A stretch of 64,000 bases of DNA from Mycobacterium pseudokansasii (GTDB lineage: Bacteria > Actinomycetota > Actinomycetes > Mycobacteriales > Mycobacteriaceae): contig NZ_UPHU01000001.1 of assembly GCF_900566075.1 (NCBI RefSeq), positions 4,960,325 through 5,024,324 of the forward strand, given 5' to 3'. A model generated the notes under the pieces. It searched no databases and had not been told where the DNA came from. It worked only from the letters and a program-made list of their open reading frames with translations. A program made the position numbers and the translations under genes. This document shows positions 37,413-46,227 of this stretch, piece by piece (position 1 is the first letter of the stretch; each line of letters opens with the position of its first letter).

Positions 37413-38455
37413 ATTCGCCTCGAGCGCTATGGCTTTCACCCTGGATGCGTCCGCTGGCACGGGTACAGGCCGAAGCCTTGCGCCGGCGTGGAGTCGACGT
37501 ACTCCTGGTGACCACCGACCTGCACCCGGAGTCCGATGCCGCCCGTGACTACGAGCTGGTGCTCGATCCGCGGATACGCACGGCTGCGACCTGGCCCGCG
37601 TTGCTCGCGGCCCGGCGCCGTGTCCGCGAATACCGTCCACATGTCGTGTTCGCCGAGCTGGTCCGCGATCCCCGCTGGATCATGCTGGCCGGGCGCGTTC
37701 CGCGCATCCAGCTGGTGCACGACGATAGACCGCACGACCCCGTCGAACGTCGCCCCGCCTACGAACATGCCGTCTTCGACCGCTGGGGCGCCAGATCGGC
37801 GGCCACCATCACCTACAGCGACTACGTCGCAGCCGCCGTCACCACGCGCCCCGACGTCGCCGGCACGCGCGTGCACGTCGTGCCTCTCACCAGCGACCTT
37901 GCCCCGGACCTGGTGCCGCCGCTCGTGGGGGCTGAAGGGCGCCATGACTTCGTCATGATCGGCCGGCTCCACCCCTACAAGAACGTTGAGGTGGTGCTGG
38001 ACGCCTGGCGGCGGCACGTCGGCGGCGGCTGGCGCGGTGACAACCTGGTGCTCATCGGCGGGCCACTCGAGGCCACCGCCCTGCCCAAACACGCGCGTTG
38101 GCTCCCAGGCAGCTATCGCTACTCCGACGTGGTCACGACATTGGCCGCCGCGAAAGGCTCTGTCGCCCACTACCGGCGCGCCTCGCAAAGCGGCGTCCAA
38201 GTGCTGTCGATGCAGCTGGGAGTCATGCCTATCGTGTCCACCACCGGCGCCCTGCCCGAATACCAGCCGCCGGGCTGCCCCCCAATTGATGTCGACGACG
38301 TTGCCGGACTCGCCGCCGCCTTCGACGCCCTTGCCGACCCGGCCACCGCGGCACAGCAGGGCGCCGCGGCGGCACGCCACTACGCGCGGCGATTCGCAGT
38401 CGACCATGTCGCGGATCGCCTGCTGGAGGTCATCACCGAGGTTGCGGCGCGCTGA
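37409..38455 (+). CDS. GT4-like glycosyltransferase
   Basis: 348 residues starting in an ATGA overlap with the GT2-GT4 gene. GT-B fold features: LWLSPWMRPLARVQAEALRRRG at the N-terminus, MIGRLHPYKNVEVVLDAW as the start of the donor domain, and a C-terminal helix VDHVADRLLEVI. The usual E-x7-E motif is weak (SGVQVLSMQLGVMPIVSTTGALPEY), so donor specificity is hard to judge. Its stop is immediately adjacent to the stop of a convergent methyltransferase gene, with no base between. Confidence 0.82.
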   Translation: MNSPRALWLSPWMRPLARVQAEALRRRGVDVLLVTTDLHPESDAARDYELVLDPRIRTAATWPALLAARRRVREYRPHVVFAELVRDPRWIMLAGRVPRIQLVHDDRPHDPVERRPAYEHAVFDRWGARSAATITYSDYVAAAVTTRPDVAGTRVHVVPLTSDLAPDLVPPLVGAEGRHDFVMIGRLHPYKNVEVVLDAWRRHVGGGWRGDNLVLIGGPLEATALPKHARWLPGSYRYSDVVTTLAAAKGSVAHYRRASQSGVQVLSMQLGVMPIVSTTGALPEYQPPGCPPIDVDDVAGLAAAFDALADPATAAQQGAAAARHYARRFAVDHVADRLLEVITEVAAR

Positions 38456-39406
38456 TTATTTCTCGGCGACCAGCGAGATAGTTTCGGAGAAAACGCCGAG
38501 CTTGCCCAAGACCTTTCCGCTGGAACGGCGCAACGCGGGCACGGGTAAAATTTCCAGAAATCTCTCCACCCACAATACGATCCGCAGGAACAACATCCCC
38601 GCTTCGTCCGACCGGGCGACCTTTCTTGCGCCCAGCACGGTCAGCAGCATGCGGAATCGGCGGGGCGCAAATCCATAACGTGCGGATACAAAGCCGGCCC
38701 CCCGCACCGATTCCACTAATTCGCGGCAGGTATATTCTTTCAAGTGCATCCCTTCTGGCGCACCGCGATTGAACACCCGCGAGACATCGTGCGGCCCGGT
38801 GTACCGGCTGGGAGTATTGAATATGTAGTGCCCGCCGCGCTTCAATATGGTGCGGACGCTACGTAGATGACTATCGAGATCGTCGGGATGTATGTGCTCG
38901 ACAACCTGGTCAGACACCACCACATCGTACGTTTCGGCGGGCTCGAACTCGTCGAGGTGCACGCCGTCAGATATTCCCCAGGAAAGATTCGCGGGCGATT
39001 CGGATATCAACTTCTTGCCGCGTTCGCGGGTAATCTCCGTCCCTCTGCAATCGTATCCGCAACCGGCCAGGAACGAGATCAGGCCGCCCTGGCCGGAGCC
39101 GATTTCATAGATTGTTTTCGGGGGTTCGCCGATGAGTTCAAGCCAGCCGCCGAATTTTTCGTGAGGTGTCGTGGAATCGGCTTCCCCGGAAAGCTGATTG
39201 AGCCACTCTAATTCGGCGTAAAGACGAGTGTAGCACCGGTCAAAAGTGTCCCAGCGATCCTCGGGGTCAGATTCGAGCAGCTCCCGCGTCAGTTGCTTTT
39301 CCAAATTCCAATGAGTCAATATCATTTGTTCGGTGATAGGTGCCTCAGCGGGAATTCGGTAGGTTTTTTTGTAGCGTGCGATTAACTTGTTTCCCCTTGG
39401 TTCCAC
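38456..39406 (-). CDS. SAM-dependent methyltransferase
   Basis: 316 residues (GTG start). Class I methyltransferase core at about 95-200: motif I IYEIGSGQGGLISFLAG, then YDVVVSDQVVEHIHPDDL and LKRGGHYIFNTPSRYTGPHD. A long N-terminal helical part and a C-terminal extension are typical of enzymes that modify sugars in polysaccharide clusters. It is visibly AT-richer than its neighbours, a sign of separate acquisition. It faces the glycosyltransferase genes head-on. Confidence 0.85.
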   Translation of the reverse strand: MEPRGNKLIARYKKTYRIPAEAPITEQMILTHWNLEKQLTRELLESDPEDRWDTFDRCYTRLYAELEWLNQLSGEADSTTPHEKFGGWLELIGEPPKTIYEIGSGQGGLISFLAGCGYDCRGTEITRERGKKLISESPANLSWGISDGVHLDEFEPAETYDVVVSDQVVEHIHPDDLDSHLRSVRTILKRGGHYIFNTPSRYTGPHDVSRVFNRGAPEGMHLKEYTCRELVESVRGAGFVSARYGFAPRRFRMLLTVLGARKVARSDEAGMLFLRIVLWVERFLEILPVPALRRSSGKVLGKLGVFSETISLVAEK

Positions 39407-39467
39407 TTATAGTCCTCGATGGTCAGCAAGCTAACGGCACGGGGCGCGGCGCTGCGGCGCGGACAAA

Positions 39468-41483
39468 TCAGCTACGTAGTCTGCCGCGTCGGTTGCGCCA
39501 CACGATCACCGCTGCGCCGACGACGGCCACGGCAACCCACGCTCCGCCGAACCACCACAGCCATCCCCAGTCCGAATGACTTGGGGAATGAGCGCCCGGA
39601 CCGGACATGCCGGACATGCCGGGCATACCCATGGGATTGACGGTCACCGGATCCTCTCCGGGTATGGACACCAGCGCCACACCTTTGATGCTCGGCCAGC
39701 GCGAACTGTCGCCGTCAAGCCATCTGAGCAGCTCGTCGAGCTGCCCGGATGCGCCGTTGGACGTTGCGACCAACATGGACCGGCCGCGGTTGAAGACGGT
39801 CTGAAGAGATGCGAACCGCACGGTGGGGTCGAGGGCGAGCGTGGTGGGCTTGCCGTCGGACTGGAGAGCGTTGATGGTGATCGGCCCGGTGGGTCCTGCC
39901 GACACCGGAAGCACGATATCGGGGTGATTCCAGCCGTCGGCGGCAATCACCACCGCGGGATTCGACGACTCGATCGCTTGTTTCACACCCGTGACAGCGG
40001 TGTCGATGGGTAGGGAGCTGGTTCGCTGCAGGCCCACCATGATGTCGACGGCGCGCGCGGTGTCGCTGAACGAGTGCGGCTCGATGCCGACCTGGACCTT
40101 GGGCATCAGCGCCTGTGGCACCGAGGACAGGCCCTCCGGCACCGGCGGCTTGGCGGGGCTGCTCTGCACGGTGCTGTCGCCGTTGATCGTCAGCGTGAGC
40201 AGCTGGTCTCCGGCTCCGGCGATATAGAAGTCTCCACACCGCCCGACGTTGCCCGAAACATCCAACGTCAGGTTCAGACCGGTCCAGCGCTGCAGCAGCC
40301 GATCCGGGATATCGATCCAGCGGTCGATGGAACCGTGGCCGTCCGTCGGCCAGTGGTCGACGGTCTCCGAGCCGACCGTTGCTTCAATCTGGCCGCCCAT
40401 GGTGGTCGGTGTCGGCGAATAGGACCCCAGCAGATGCACGCGCACCCCACGAATGGACCTGCCAAACCGGGTCTGGTCCAGTCCGATCGACAGCCGCGGT
40501 TGCAGCCCCGAGGAGGTGACGACGGGCATCCCCAGTTCGCGCAGCGTAGTGGTGTCGCCGGGTAGTTGGATACTCGACTTCAGCGACGTCACGACGGCCT
40601 TCGAGGCAAGAGCCAGTGCGGACAGGTCGCCGAACAGCAACGCAATATCTGATTGGTTGCTTGGTCCCAACGGTCCGGAGATCAACAGCCACGGCATGCC
40701 CGGCCCCTGAAGGGAAAGCCCGTTGTCGGATCCTTCTTTGACGACGATCTGGCGTTCCTGAGGTTGCGGCGGCGTCGGCGGCGCCGCCTGTCCTTCTTTC
40801 AGTGCCACCACGGCGATCTCCGGGTTCTGTTTGCCGTAGTGCACGGCGGCGGAGGTGGCCACGTGAATCGCCGTGTCGGACTCGGCCGTCGACGGCGATT
40901 GCGGCACAAATATGGACAGCTTCCGCAGCACCGGGGGCAAGAAATGGGCAACGGTCGTGGGCGGTTGTTCGACTCCGGTGAAGCCGACAGTTGCGTTGAT
41001 CAGTCGCAACGGACTCCAGGGGTAGACGCAGAACCCGTCCTGAGGCACCAGATGCGCGCGCAGTGTCACCGTCGCAAAGTCGTTGACCGCTTGCGTCCCG
41101 GCCAGCGGAATGACGATCGGCGCTTGGTCGGTGGTGGGCAGGTTCACCTTCGCGATTTGGCGCTCGTCCTGCGTGACGGTGATCGTGCCCGACCGCAGGT
41201 TGATCGGCGGTTCCACGATCGCGTTCAACGCCGCCGGCGCCAGCCCGCGCGGGACCGGCAGGCTCAGCTGCACCGTGCCATCCAAGCCGTAGAAGCCCAG
41301 GGTCGAGCTAGTCCCGAGGTCAGGCAAGGACAGGGTCAGCGACGCCGTCGTTCTGGGCGGTTCGCCGGGTTCGGTCGTGGTGCCCGGTTCGGTGGGCTCG
41401 GCCCAGGATGCGGGGGAACTGGTGGTCAAACAGCCGATGACAGCGGCCAATGCAAGGACTCTGCCCAGGTATTTCCGACCCAT
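39468..41483 (-). CDS. BcsB-like envelope protein
   Basis: 671 residues from ATG 41483 (in-frame ATGs at 41501 and 41525 would lengthen the N-terminus; 41483 gives the cleanest signal peptide, MGRKYLGRVLALAAVIGCLT). A large extracytoplasmic part with beta-sandwich/flavodoxin-like segments resembles cellulose-synthase regulatory subunit BcsB. A C-terminal membrane helix (WLWWFGGAWVAVAVVGAAVIVW) ends in a basic tail. No BcsA glucan synthase is present, so it probably assists handling or export of the local polysaccharide. A Met/Gly-rich linker (PMGMPGMSGMSGPG) precedes the anchor. Confidence 0.78.
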   Translation of the reverse strand: MGRKYLGRVLALAAVIGCLTTSSPASWAEPTEPGTTTEPGEPPRTTASLTLSLPDLGTSSTLGFYGLDGTVQLSLPVPRGLAPAALNAIVEPPINLRSGTITVTQDERQIAKVNLPTTDQAPIVIPLAGTQAVNDFATVTLRAHLVPQDGFCVYPWSPLRLINATVGFTGVEQPPTTVAHFLPPVLRKLSIFVPQSPSTAESDTAIHVATSAAVHYGKQNPEIAVVALKEGQAAPPTPPQPQERQIVVKEGSDNGLSLQGPGMPWLLISGPLGPSNQSDIALLFGDLSALALASKAVVTSLKSSIQLPGDTTTLRELGMPVVTSSGLQPRLSIGLDQTRFGRSIRGVRVHLLGSYSPTPTTMGGQIEATVGSETVDHWPTDGHGSIDRWIDIPDRLLQRWTGLNLTLDVSGNVGRCGDFYIAGAGDQLLTLTINGDSTVQSSPAKPPVPEGLSSVPQALMPKVQVGIEPHSFSDTARAVDIMVGLQRTSSLPIDTAVTGVKQAIESSNPAVVIAADGWNHPDIVLPVSAGPTGPITINALQSDGKPTTLALDPTVRFASLQTVFNRGRSMLVATSNGASGQLDELLRWLDGDSSRWPSIKGVALVSIPGEDPVTVNPMGMPGMSGMSGPGAHSPSHSDWGWLWWFGGAWVAVAVVGAAVIVWRNRRGRLRS

Positions 41484-41525
41484 CACCGGAACAGTATGCA
41501 TTGCTGAAACCGCATCGAGAGCCAA

Positions 41526-41939
41526 TCGAGCTGAAACGCCGCGACGACTACTGCGCGCCTACGCAGGCACTGTAACGGCCTTACGAAGACACGCCGGTGT
41601 TTCGGTGAGCCTGAGCCGCGGTGACGACCATTTCGCACGAGCAACCGGCTCGCTACCACGAATGACGTGCCGATTCGGCCAATGCAATCCCTAGCAGACG
41701 CTGCCCGGATAACCCACGGCAACGATCGCCGGACGACCGGAACTTTGGATCACCGACGCGGCATCGGTTCTTGCCGCGCCTCACGTCATTTGCGGCGTGG
41801 GCGTGGAAATGGAGCAATGTTCAGAGGTCTGTGGATGAGCCTCGGCGAGGCGGCGCAGAAACCCCGCACCTTTCCGAGGATGATCCGAAGGCCCATGTAG
41901 TTCTGATCAAGATCAACGTCGGTGATGGGCCACACCGGT
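41526..41939. other. 414-bp gap without a recognisable gene
   Basis: It lies between the BcsB-like gene and the end of the adenosine-deaminase gene. Short open frames have no recognisable features and no convincing terminator or repeat was found. It presumably contains the BcsB promoter. Confidence 0.45.
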
Positions 41940-43526
41940 CTACGTGCGTTGAGTGTGCTGCAAGTAGCCGCTTTCGAACCGGATGTAGGCGCTTTCTAGT
42001 CGCCACTGCTCGCGGGCACGTTCATTGGACTCGAGGTAGTTGCTGCATGACCGACTGAGGGAGTCCCCGCCGAGCCGATCGCCGGTGCAGGCGGCCACCG
42101 GCTCTGCTGTCGACAGCCGCGCCCAAAGGCTGTTGCCAGGCAAGAAAGCGTATTCGAGGCTTTGACGCGCGAGCTGCTTGAGGTCGGTATAGCGGAGGTG
42201 GTACGCGTTGACGGCGTGGTGGAATTGCGCGGTCATGTCGGAGCGGGACACCCCCTCGTCATCGGTGGCAAGAGCGACCGGCACATCGGCGGCCCGATAG
42301 GTCATGAACGGGTGCTGATCGCCGGTAACGCCCAGGATTTCGGCATTGCTCTTGAACAGGATCTCGACCAAGACTTTGCGCTTCGCCATCTCCGCGAGAA
42401 GGCCGGACGGGTCATCCTCCGACATCACGTCCACACCGTGGCCGATCCGGCGTGCGTGGCCGCGCTCAACGGCTTCGCGAATGTGAAATCGCAAATCCTC
42501 GGGCGGAACGAGGCCGGGCGCCAGCTCGCCGGCGTGCAAGGCGATCGGCACGTCAGGTGCCACCCCGTGCAAGTAGTCGAGCATCGCCATCTGCAGGCGG
42601 TAGTCGCGCCGCGCCACGTAGCCATCTTCGATCCCGGCAAGATTGATACCGACCACGCGAGGGTCGGTTTGAACGAGTTGGTACCCGGCCACAAGCTGGG
42701 CGAAAATTTGCTCAGGCGGCAATGCACGATTGACCGTCCGCAGGTAGCGGACCATAACGGCGCAGCCGCGGTCGGCCACGGGGGTGCCGCACCGTAAACG
42801 GCTGCGCACGTGGGCTTCGACCGTATCGAGGTCACGGCGTGCGATGGCCACAGCATCGGCGATGCGCGCGGCAAGCAGCCGACCGTGCAGGCGCTCGAGA
42901 TTGTCGTCCCATCCGATCCGCGCGCCGACACCACTGGCGCGGCCCTGGTCGTCGCCGTACATCAGCTCGAGGTAATAGACGTTTTCAGCCGCAGCTTGGG
43001 AAATTATGTCGGCCAAAACATCCTCGTAGTGGCGGTCCCACGCTAAGCCGAACCGGCGAAACGTAGCGAAGAACTGGCCACGCCCGGGCCGTTGCGGATC
43101 CCAATCCCGCATCGACCAGGCATCGACCAGTGCGTTGTACAGCGACGGGTCGGCAAGAGCGCTCGCGGCGGCCGGGCGTCCAGCGCCCGCGTCGCAGGGC
43201 GGAGTCGGGGCCACCAGCGTCATTAGGGCGAGGTCGACGCATAGGCCATCGCCGGCGGCATAGCTGATAAAGCGTTCGGCATACTCAGCGCCACTGGGAT
43301 GGTTGTGCAGATCACCGCCTTTCGGCATCGCGTGGAGGAAGGCGGCGAGCGCAGCCGGATCATCGCGAATCGTGTCAAAGAAGGCGGCCGTCCGAGCCTC
43401 GCTCAACTGAGAATCCCGTTTGGGCGTTCCCATCGCCCAGCTGACGGGCTCGCGGCAGGCAGCGAGCAACACGCCGAGAACGACCATCCAGGCGACTGCG
43501 ATCGCTAGTCGACGTTGCTTAGCCAT
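41940..43526 (-). CDS. Secreted adenosine deaminase-like lipoprotein (ADGF-like)
   Basis: 528 residues. A lipoprotein signal ends in LLAAC (Cys24). The amidohydrolase core has the zinc and catalytic motifs of adenosine deaminases: GGDLHNH, ALHAGE, RIGHG and ATDDEGV (usually TDDP). The long insertion after the first motif and the secretion signal resemble extracellular ADGF/CECR1-type enzymes rather than cytosolic Add. It would convert adenosine to inosine at the cell surface. An unusual member of a polysaccharide region; upstream lies an insertion-sequence graveyard. Confidence 0.88.
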   Translation of the reverse strand: MAKQRRLAIAVAWMVVLGVLLAACREPVSWAMGTPKRDSQLSEARTAAFFDTIRDDPAALAAFLHAMPKGGDLHNHPSGAEYAERFISYAAGDGLCVDLALMTLVAPTPPCDAGAGRPAAASALADPSLYNALVDAWSMRDWDPQRPGRGQFFATFRRFGLAWDRHYEDVLADIISQAAAENVYYLELMYGDDQGRASGVGARIGWDDNLERLHGRLLAARIADAVAIARRDLDTVEAHVRSRLRCGTPVADRGCAVMVRYLRTVNRALPPEQIFAQLVAGYQLVQTDPRVVGINLAGIEDGYVARRDYRLQMAMLDYLHGVAPDVPIALHAGELAPGLVPPEDLRFHIREAVERGHARRIGHGVDVMSEDDPSGLLAEMAKRKVLVEILFKSNAEILGVTGDQHPFMTYRAADVPVALATDDEGVSRSDMTAQFHHAVNAYHLRYTDLKQLARQSLEYAFLPGNSLWARLSTAEPVAACTGDRLGGDSLSRSCSNYLESNERAREQWRLESAYIRFESGYLQHTQRT

Positions 43527-43983
43527 TGTCGTTGCCCTTTGGTTAATCGGCGGGGTCTTGGCGTTCGATCGACTCCGACAGCGCCATACAGAACCGGATC
43601 CGCATCCGTAAACGTGCGCTGCGCTACCCTGAAAATCGCGGGTGTAGACGCTGTCGAACCTTGCCTTCTAAGCAGCGCAGCCAATGGCGTGGTTACGCCT
43701 CCGGACAGCGGTCGTGACATCACCGTCACTCTGAGTCCAGATCGGGTACGACGACGGCGGCGGGAGTGCAAAGCCTGACCGCCGATGCGCAGTGTCGTGG
43801 AGATTGCGCGGGTGAACGCCAACACCGCATCGCATGCTGCGCCGACGGCCTTGCTCCATTGCGTCGCCGGTGCGCCTGGTGCAGACCGCGTATCCGGCAT
43901 GGCCTTCCCGCCGCCCACACACCCGATCCGTGTGTATCAATAACTATACGTACGTATCGGCAATAGTCGCACAAGTCAACGGT
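43527..43983. other. 457-bp gap upstream of the adenosine-deaminase gene
   Basis: No gene is supported. An AT-rich palindrome ATACGTACGTAT lies at 43946-43957 and could be regulatory; otherwise nothing is recognised. The transposase remnants begin at its right edge. Confidence 0.4.
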
Positions 43984-44407
43984 ATGGTCAACCTCGGCGA
44001 TGCCTGGCACCGTGCGACCGATGCTGAGGCTCAGATCCGTGACGAGGCGTGGGTGGCCGAGGCGACGCGGCGTGGGTGGCCGAGGCCACCGGCCCGGTCA
44101 ACCTGTCCGCTTGGCCTGCCGGGACCCGGTTGGTCCTGCGCAACGAACGCCGGCAACCGGGGGCGCAGCTGCGCTTCACCGACGCCGACGGCAGACGGGT
44201 GGCTGCCTTCATCACCGACACGCACCCAAGGTGGTTCCAGGGCAACTCGCCGGCCTGAAACTGCTCCATCGCCAACACGCGCGTCGAGGACCCATGTCCG
44301 TGAAGCCAAAGCCGCCGGTCTGGCCAACCTGCCCTGCCACGCTTTGACCCCAATACCGCCTGGCCCGAAATCGTTCTGACCGCAACAGATCTGGTTGCCT
44401 GGGCGCC
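43984..44407 (+). pseudogene. Remnant of an IS1380-type transposase (C-terminal part)
   Basis: Translating in shifting frames gives the C-terminal signature of IS1380-family transposases: GTRLVLRNERRQPGAQLRFTD, then HVREAKAAGLANLPCH, then a decayed FDPNTAW and DLVAWA. At least two frame changes and an in-frame stop interrupt it, and an internal 22-bp duplication (GCGTGGGTGGCCGAGG twice near 44048-44085) adds to the damage. It differs from the intact IS1380 element at 23907-25597. Confidence 0.75.
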
Positions 44408-44850
44408 ACCGAAATCGGCTCATCCGGGCGCGAAGCCGGCCGAGATCTACAACGCTGAAAACAATGCGCAGGCAATGCAAGCCGCGAAGGCGTTCACCGC
44501 CGAGTACGGGGCGAAGTGGCCGAAAGCTGCTGCCAAGATCACCGACGATGTCGATGTGCTGCTCGCGTTCTACGCTTTCCCGGCTGAGCATTGGCTGCAT
44601 TTGCGCAACACGAACCGATCGAATCGACCTTCGCGACCGTGCGGTTGCGGCAGCGGGTCACCAAAGGTCCCGGTTCCCGCGCCGCCGTGTCGCGATCGCG
44701 TTCAAACTCATCGAGTCCGCCCTGCGCCGCTGGCGGCTGGTCCAACGCATCCCACCTGGTCGCCCTCGTCCGTGCCGGAGCCGAATTCACGGACGGCAAA
44801 TTCGTCGAACGACCCGACGAATCAGCGGTGCGGATCAAGCCGCGTAACGC
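44408..44850 (+). pseudogene. Remnant of an IS256-type transposase (C-terminal part)
   Basis: Fragments in three frames assemble the end of an IS256-family transposase: KAFTAEYGAKWPKAAAKI and LLAFYAFPAEHWLHLR in one frame, IESTFATVRLRQRVTKGPGS in the next, AIAFKLIESALRRWRLV in a third, and HLVALVRAGAEF back in the second. At least three frameshifts make it inactive. It directly abuts the IS1380-type remnant, so insertion sequences have accumulated here. Confidence 0.85.
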
Positions 44851-45015
44851 GCCAATCCGCAGGCATTGGCTATTGCTCTGGAAAATGCCGAATTTCAGCC
44901 AACGCGGGGCGCTGTGACTTTGCTAAAGTTTCGGCTGACTTCGGAGCCCCGGATGCGGGGCGCACATCGGATGCCCGCCCGCGACGCAGCAGGTCGGAGC
45001 AAGGAGGCCCTGTCC

Positions 45016-46227
45016 TTGCCTGAACCACGGCTCGGCGAGAATGCCCCAGGCGGCAAGCGGTCGACGGCATCAGTGCGCTATCCGATCCGGGTACTTACGG
45101 TCGGGACCGCGCCGACTGGACCCAACAGCCGCGGCGGCATGGCGGCCGTAACGCAATTGCTGATCGAGGACAACGACCCGCGGTTCCACATCCGCTCCGT
45201 TCCCACCTACGTAGATGACTCCCTTCCCGTGTGGCTATGGACGGGGATCTCGGGCATGCTCAAAGCTTCAGTGCTGTTGTTGGCCGGCGTGGTCGACGTA
45301 CTGCACGTCCACTTTTCGTTGCGCGGCAGCGTCGTCCGCAAGTCCCTACCGCTGTTCGTAGCGCGAATGCGGGGCATCCCGACGATTATCCATTGTCACA
45401 GCTCGCACTTCTTCACCTGGTTCGATGGGCTGCCGGCGCCGCTGCGCCGCGCCGTGCGGGCGGCGCTGCGCGCCGACTACGTGGTGCTGCTCGGTGAATC
45501 TCACATGGTGGCGTCCTCTGCGAGACTCGGCTTCGAGGTGTCCAAAGCCCGACTTCTCTATAACCCCGTGGTCATGCCTCGTGACGCGCCACCGCTTCGG
45601 ACCCGCCGACCAGTGTCGGCGGTGTCGCTGGGCAGATTGGGCACCAACAAGGGAAGCTATGATCTTGTCAGGGCAATTGGTTTGCTGCCCAACGACATTC
45701 GGGCAGATCTGCGGGTCACACTGGCCGGCGACGGCGAGGTGGAACAGGTGCGCGAGTTTGTCCGCGCCAATGCACTCGACGACACCATTGACGTCGTCGG
45801 CTGGGTCGGCCCCGCGGACCGGGACCGACTGTTGACCGAATCGGCGATCTTCGTGTTACCCAGCTACAGCGAGGGTCTTCCGATGTCGGTGCTCGAGGCG
45901 ATGGCCAACGGGGTGGTGCCGGTGACCACGCCCGTGGGCGCGATACCGGAAGTGGTGACCGACGGGGTGAACGGTCTGCTGGTCAAACCCGGCGAGCAGG
46001 CCCAGTTGGCGGCGGCGCTGCAGGCCCTGATCGTCGATACGGAGTTGCGCAATCGCCTGGCTGCGGCCGCCTACGCCCGCGCCCGCACGTTCGACGTCGC
46101 CCGCTGGCGGGAAGCACTGCACGACGTGTGGCTGGCCGCCGCGACGCAGCGACGCAGTGCTCTCAGCCCACGGTGGCCATTCCACGGCTACCGCCATAGC
46201 GACGCGGCAGGCCGCCGGAGACCATGA
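45016..46227 (+). CDS. GT4 family glycosyltransferase
   Basis: 403 residues from TTG 45016, selected because AAGGAGG lies 8 bp before it; the open frame further upstream reads into transposase debris. GT4 features: GPNSRGGMAAVTQLLI (acceptor-side glycine loop), HVHFSLRGSVVRKSLPLF, VSLGRLGTNKGSYDLVRAIG and the donor motif PSYSEGLPMSVLEAMA. It is clearly paralogous to the glycosyltransferase at 51282-52403 (shared RGGMA, GSVVRK/GSVIRK and GSYD segments). Its last 65 bp overlap the convergent deacetylase gene. Confidence 0.9.
   Translation: MPEPRLGENAPGGKRSTASVRYPIRVLTVGTAPTGPNSRGGMAAVTQLLIEDNDPRFHIRSVPTYVDDSLPVWLWTGISGMLKASVLLLAGVVDVLHVHFSLRGSVVRKSLPLFVARMRGIPTIIHCHSSHFFTWFDGLPAPLRRAVRAALRADYVVLLGESHMVASSARLGFEVSKARLLYNPVVMPRDAPPLRTRRPVSAVSLGRLGTNKGSYDLVRAIGLLPNDIRADLRVTLAGDGEVEQVREFVRANALDDTIDVVGWVGPADRDRLLTESAIFVLPSYSEGLPMSVLEAMANGVVPVTTPVGAIPEVVTDGVNGLLVKPGEQAQLAAALQALIVDTELRNRLAAAAYARARTFDVARWREALHDVWLAAATQRRSALSPRWPFHGYRHSDAAGRRRP

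Noticed and set aside
44866..45015. First 50 codons of the GT4 open frame
   Set aside because: They read from transposase debris; a TTG with AAGGAGG at 45016 is the better start.
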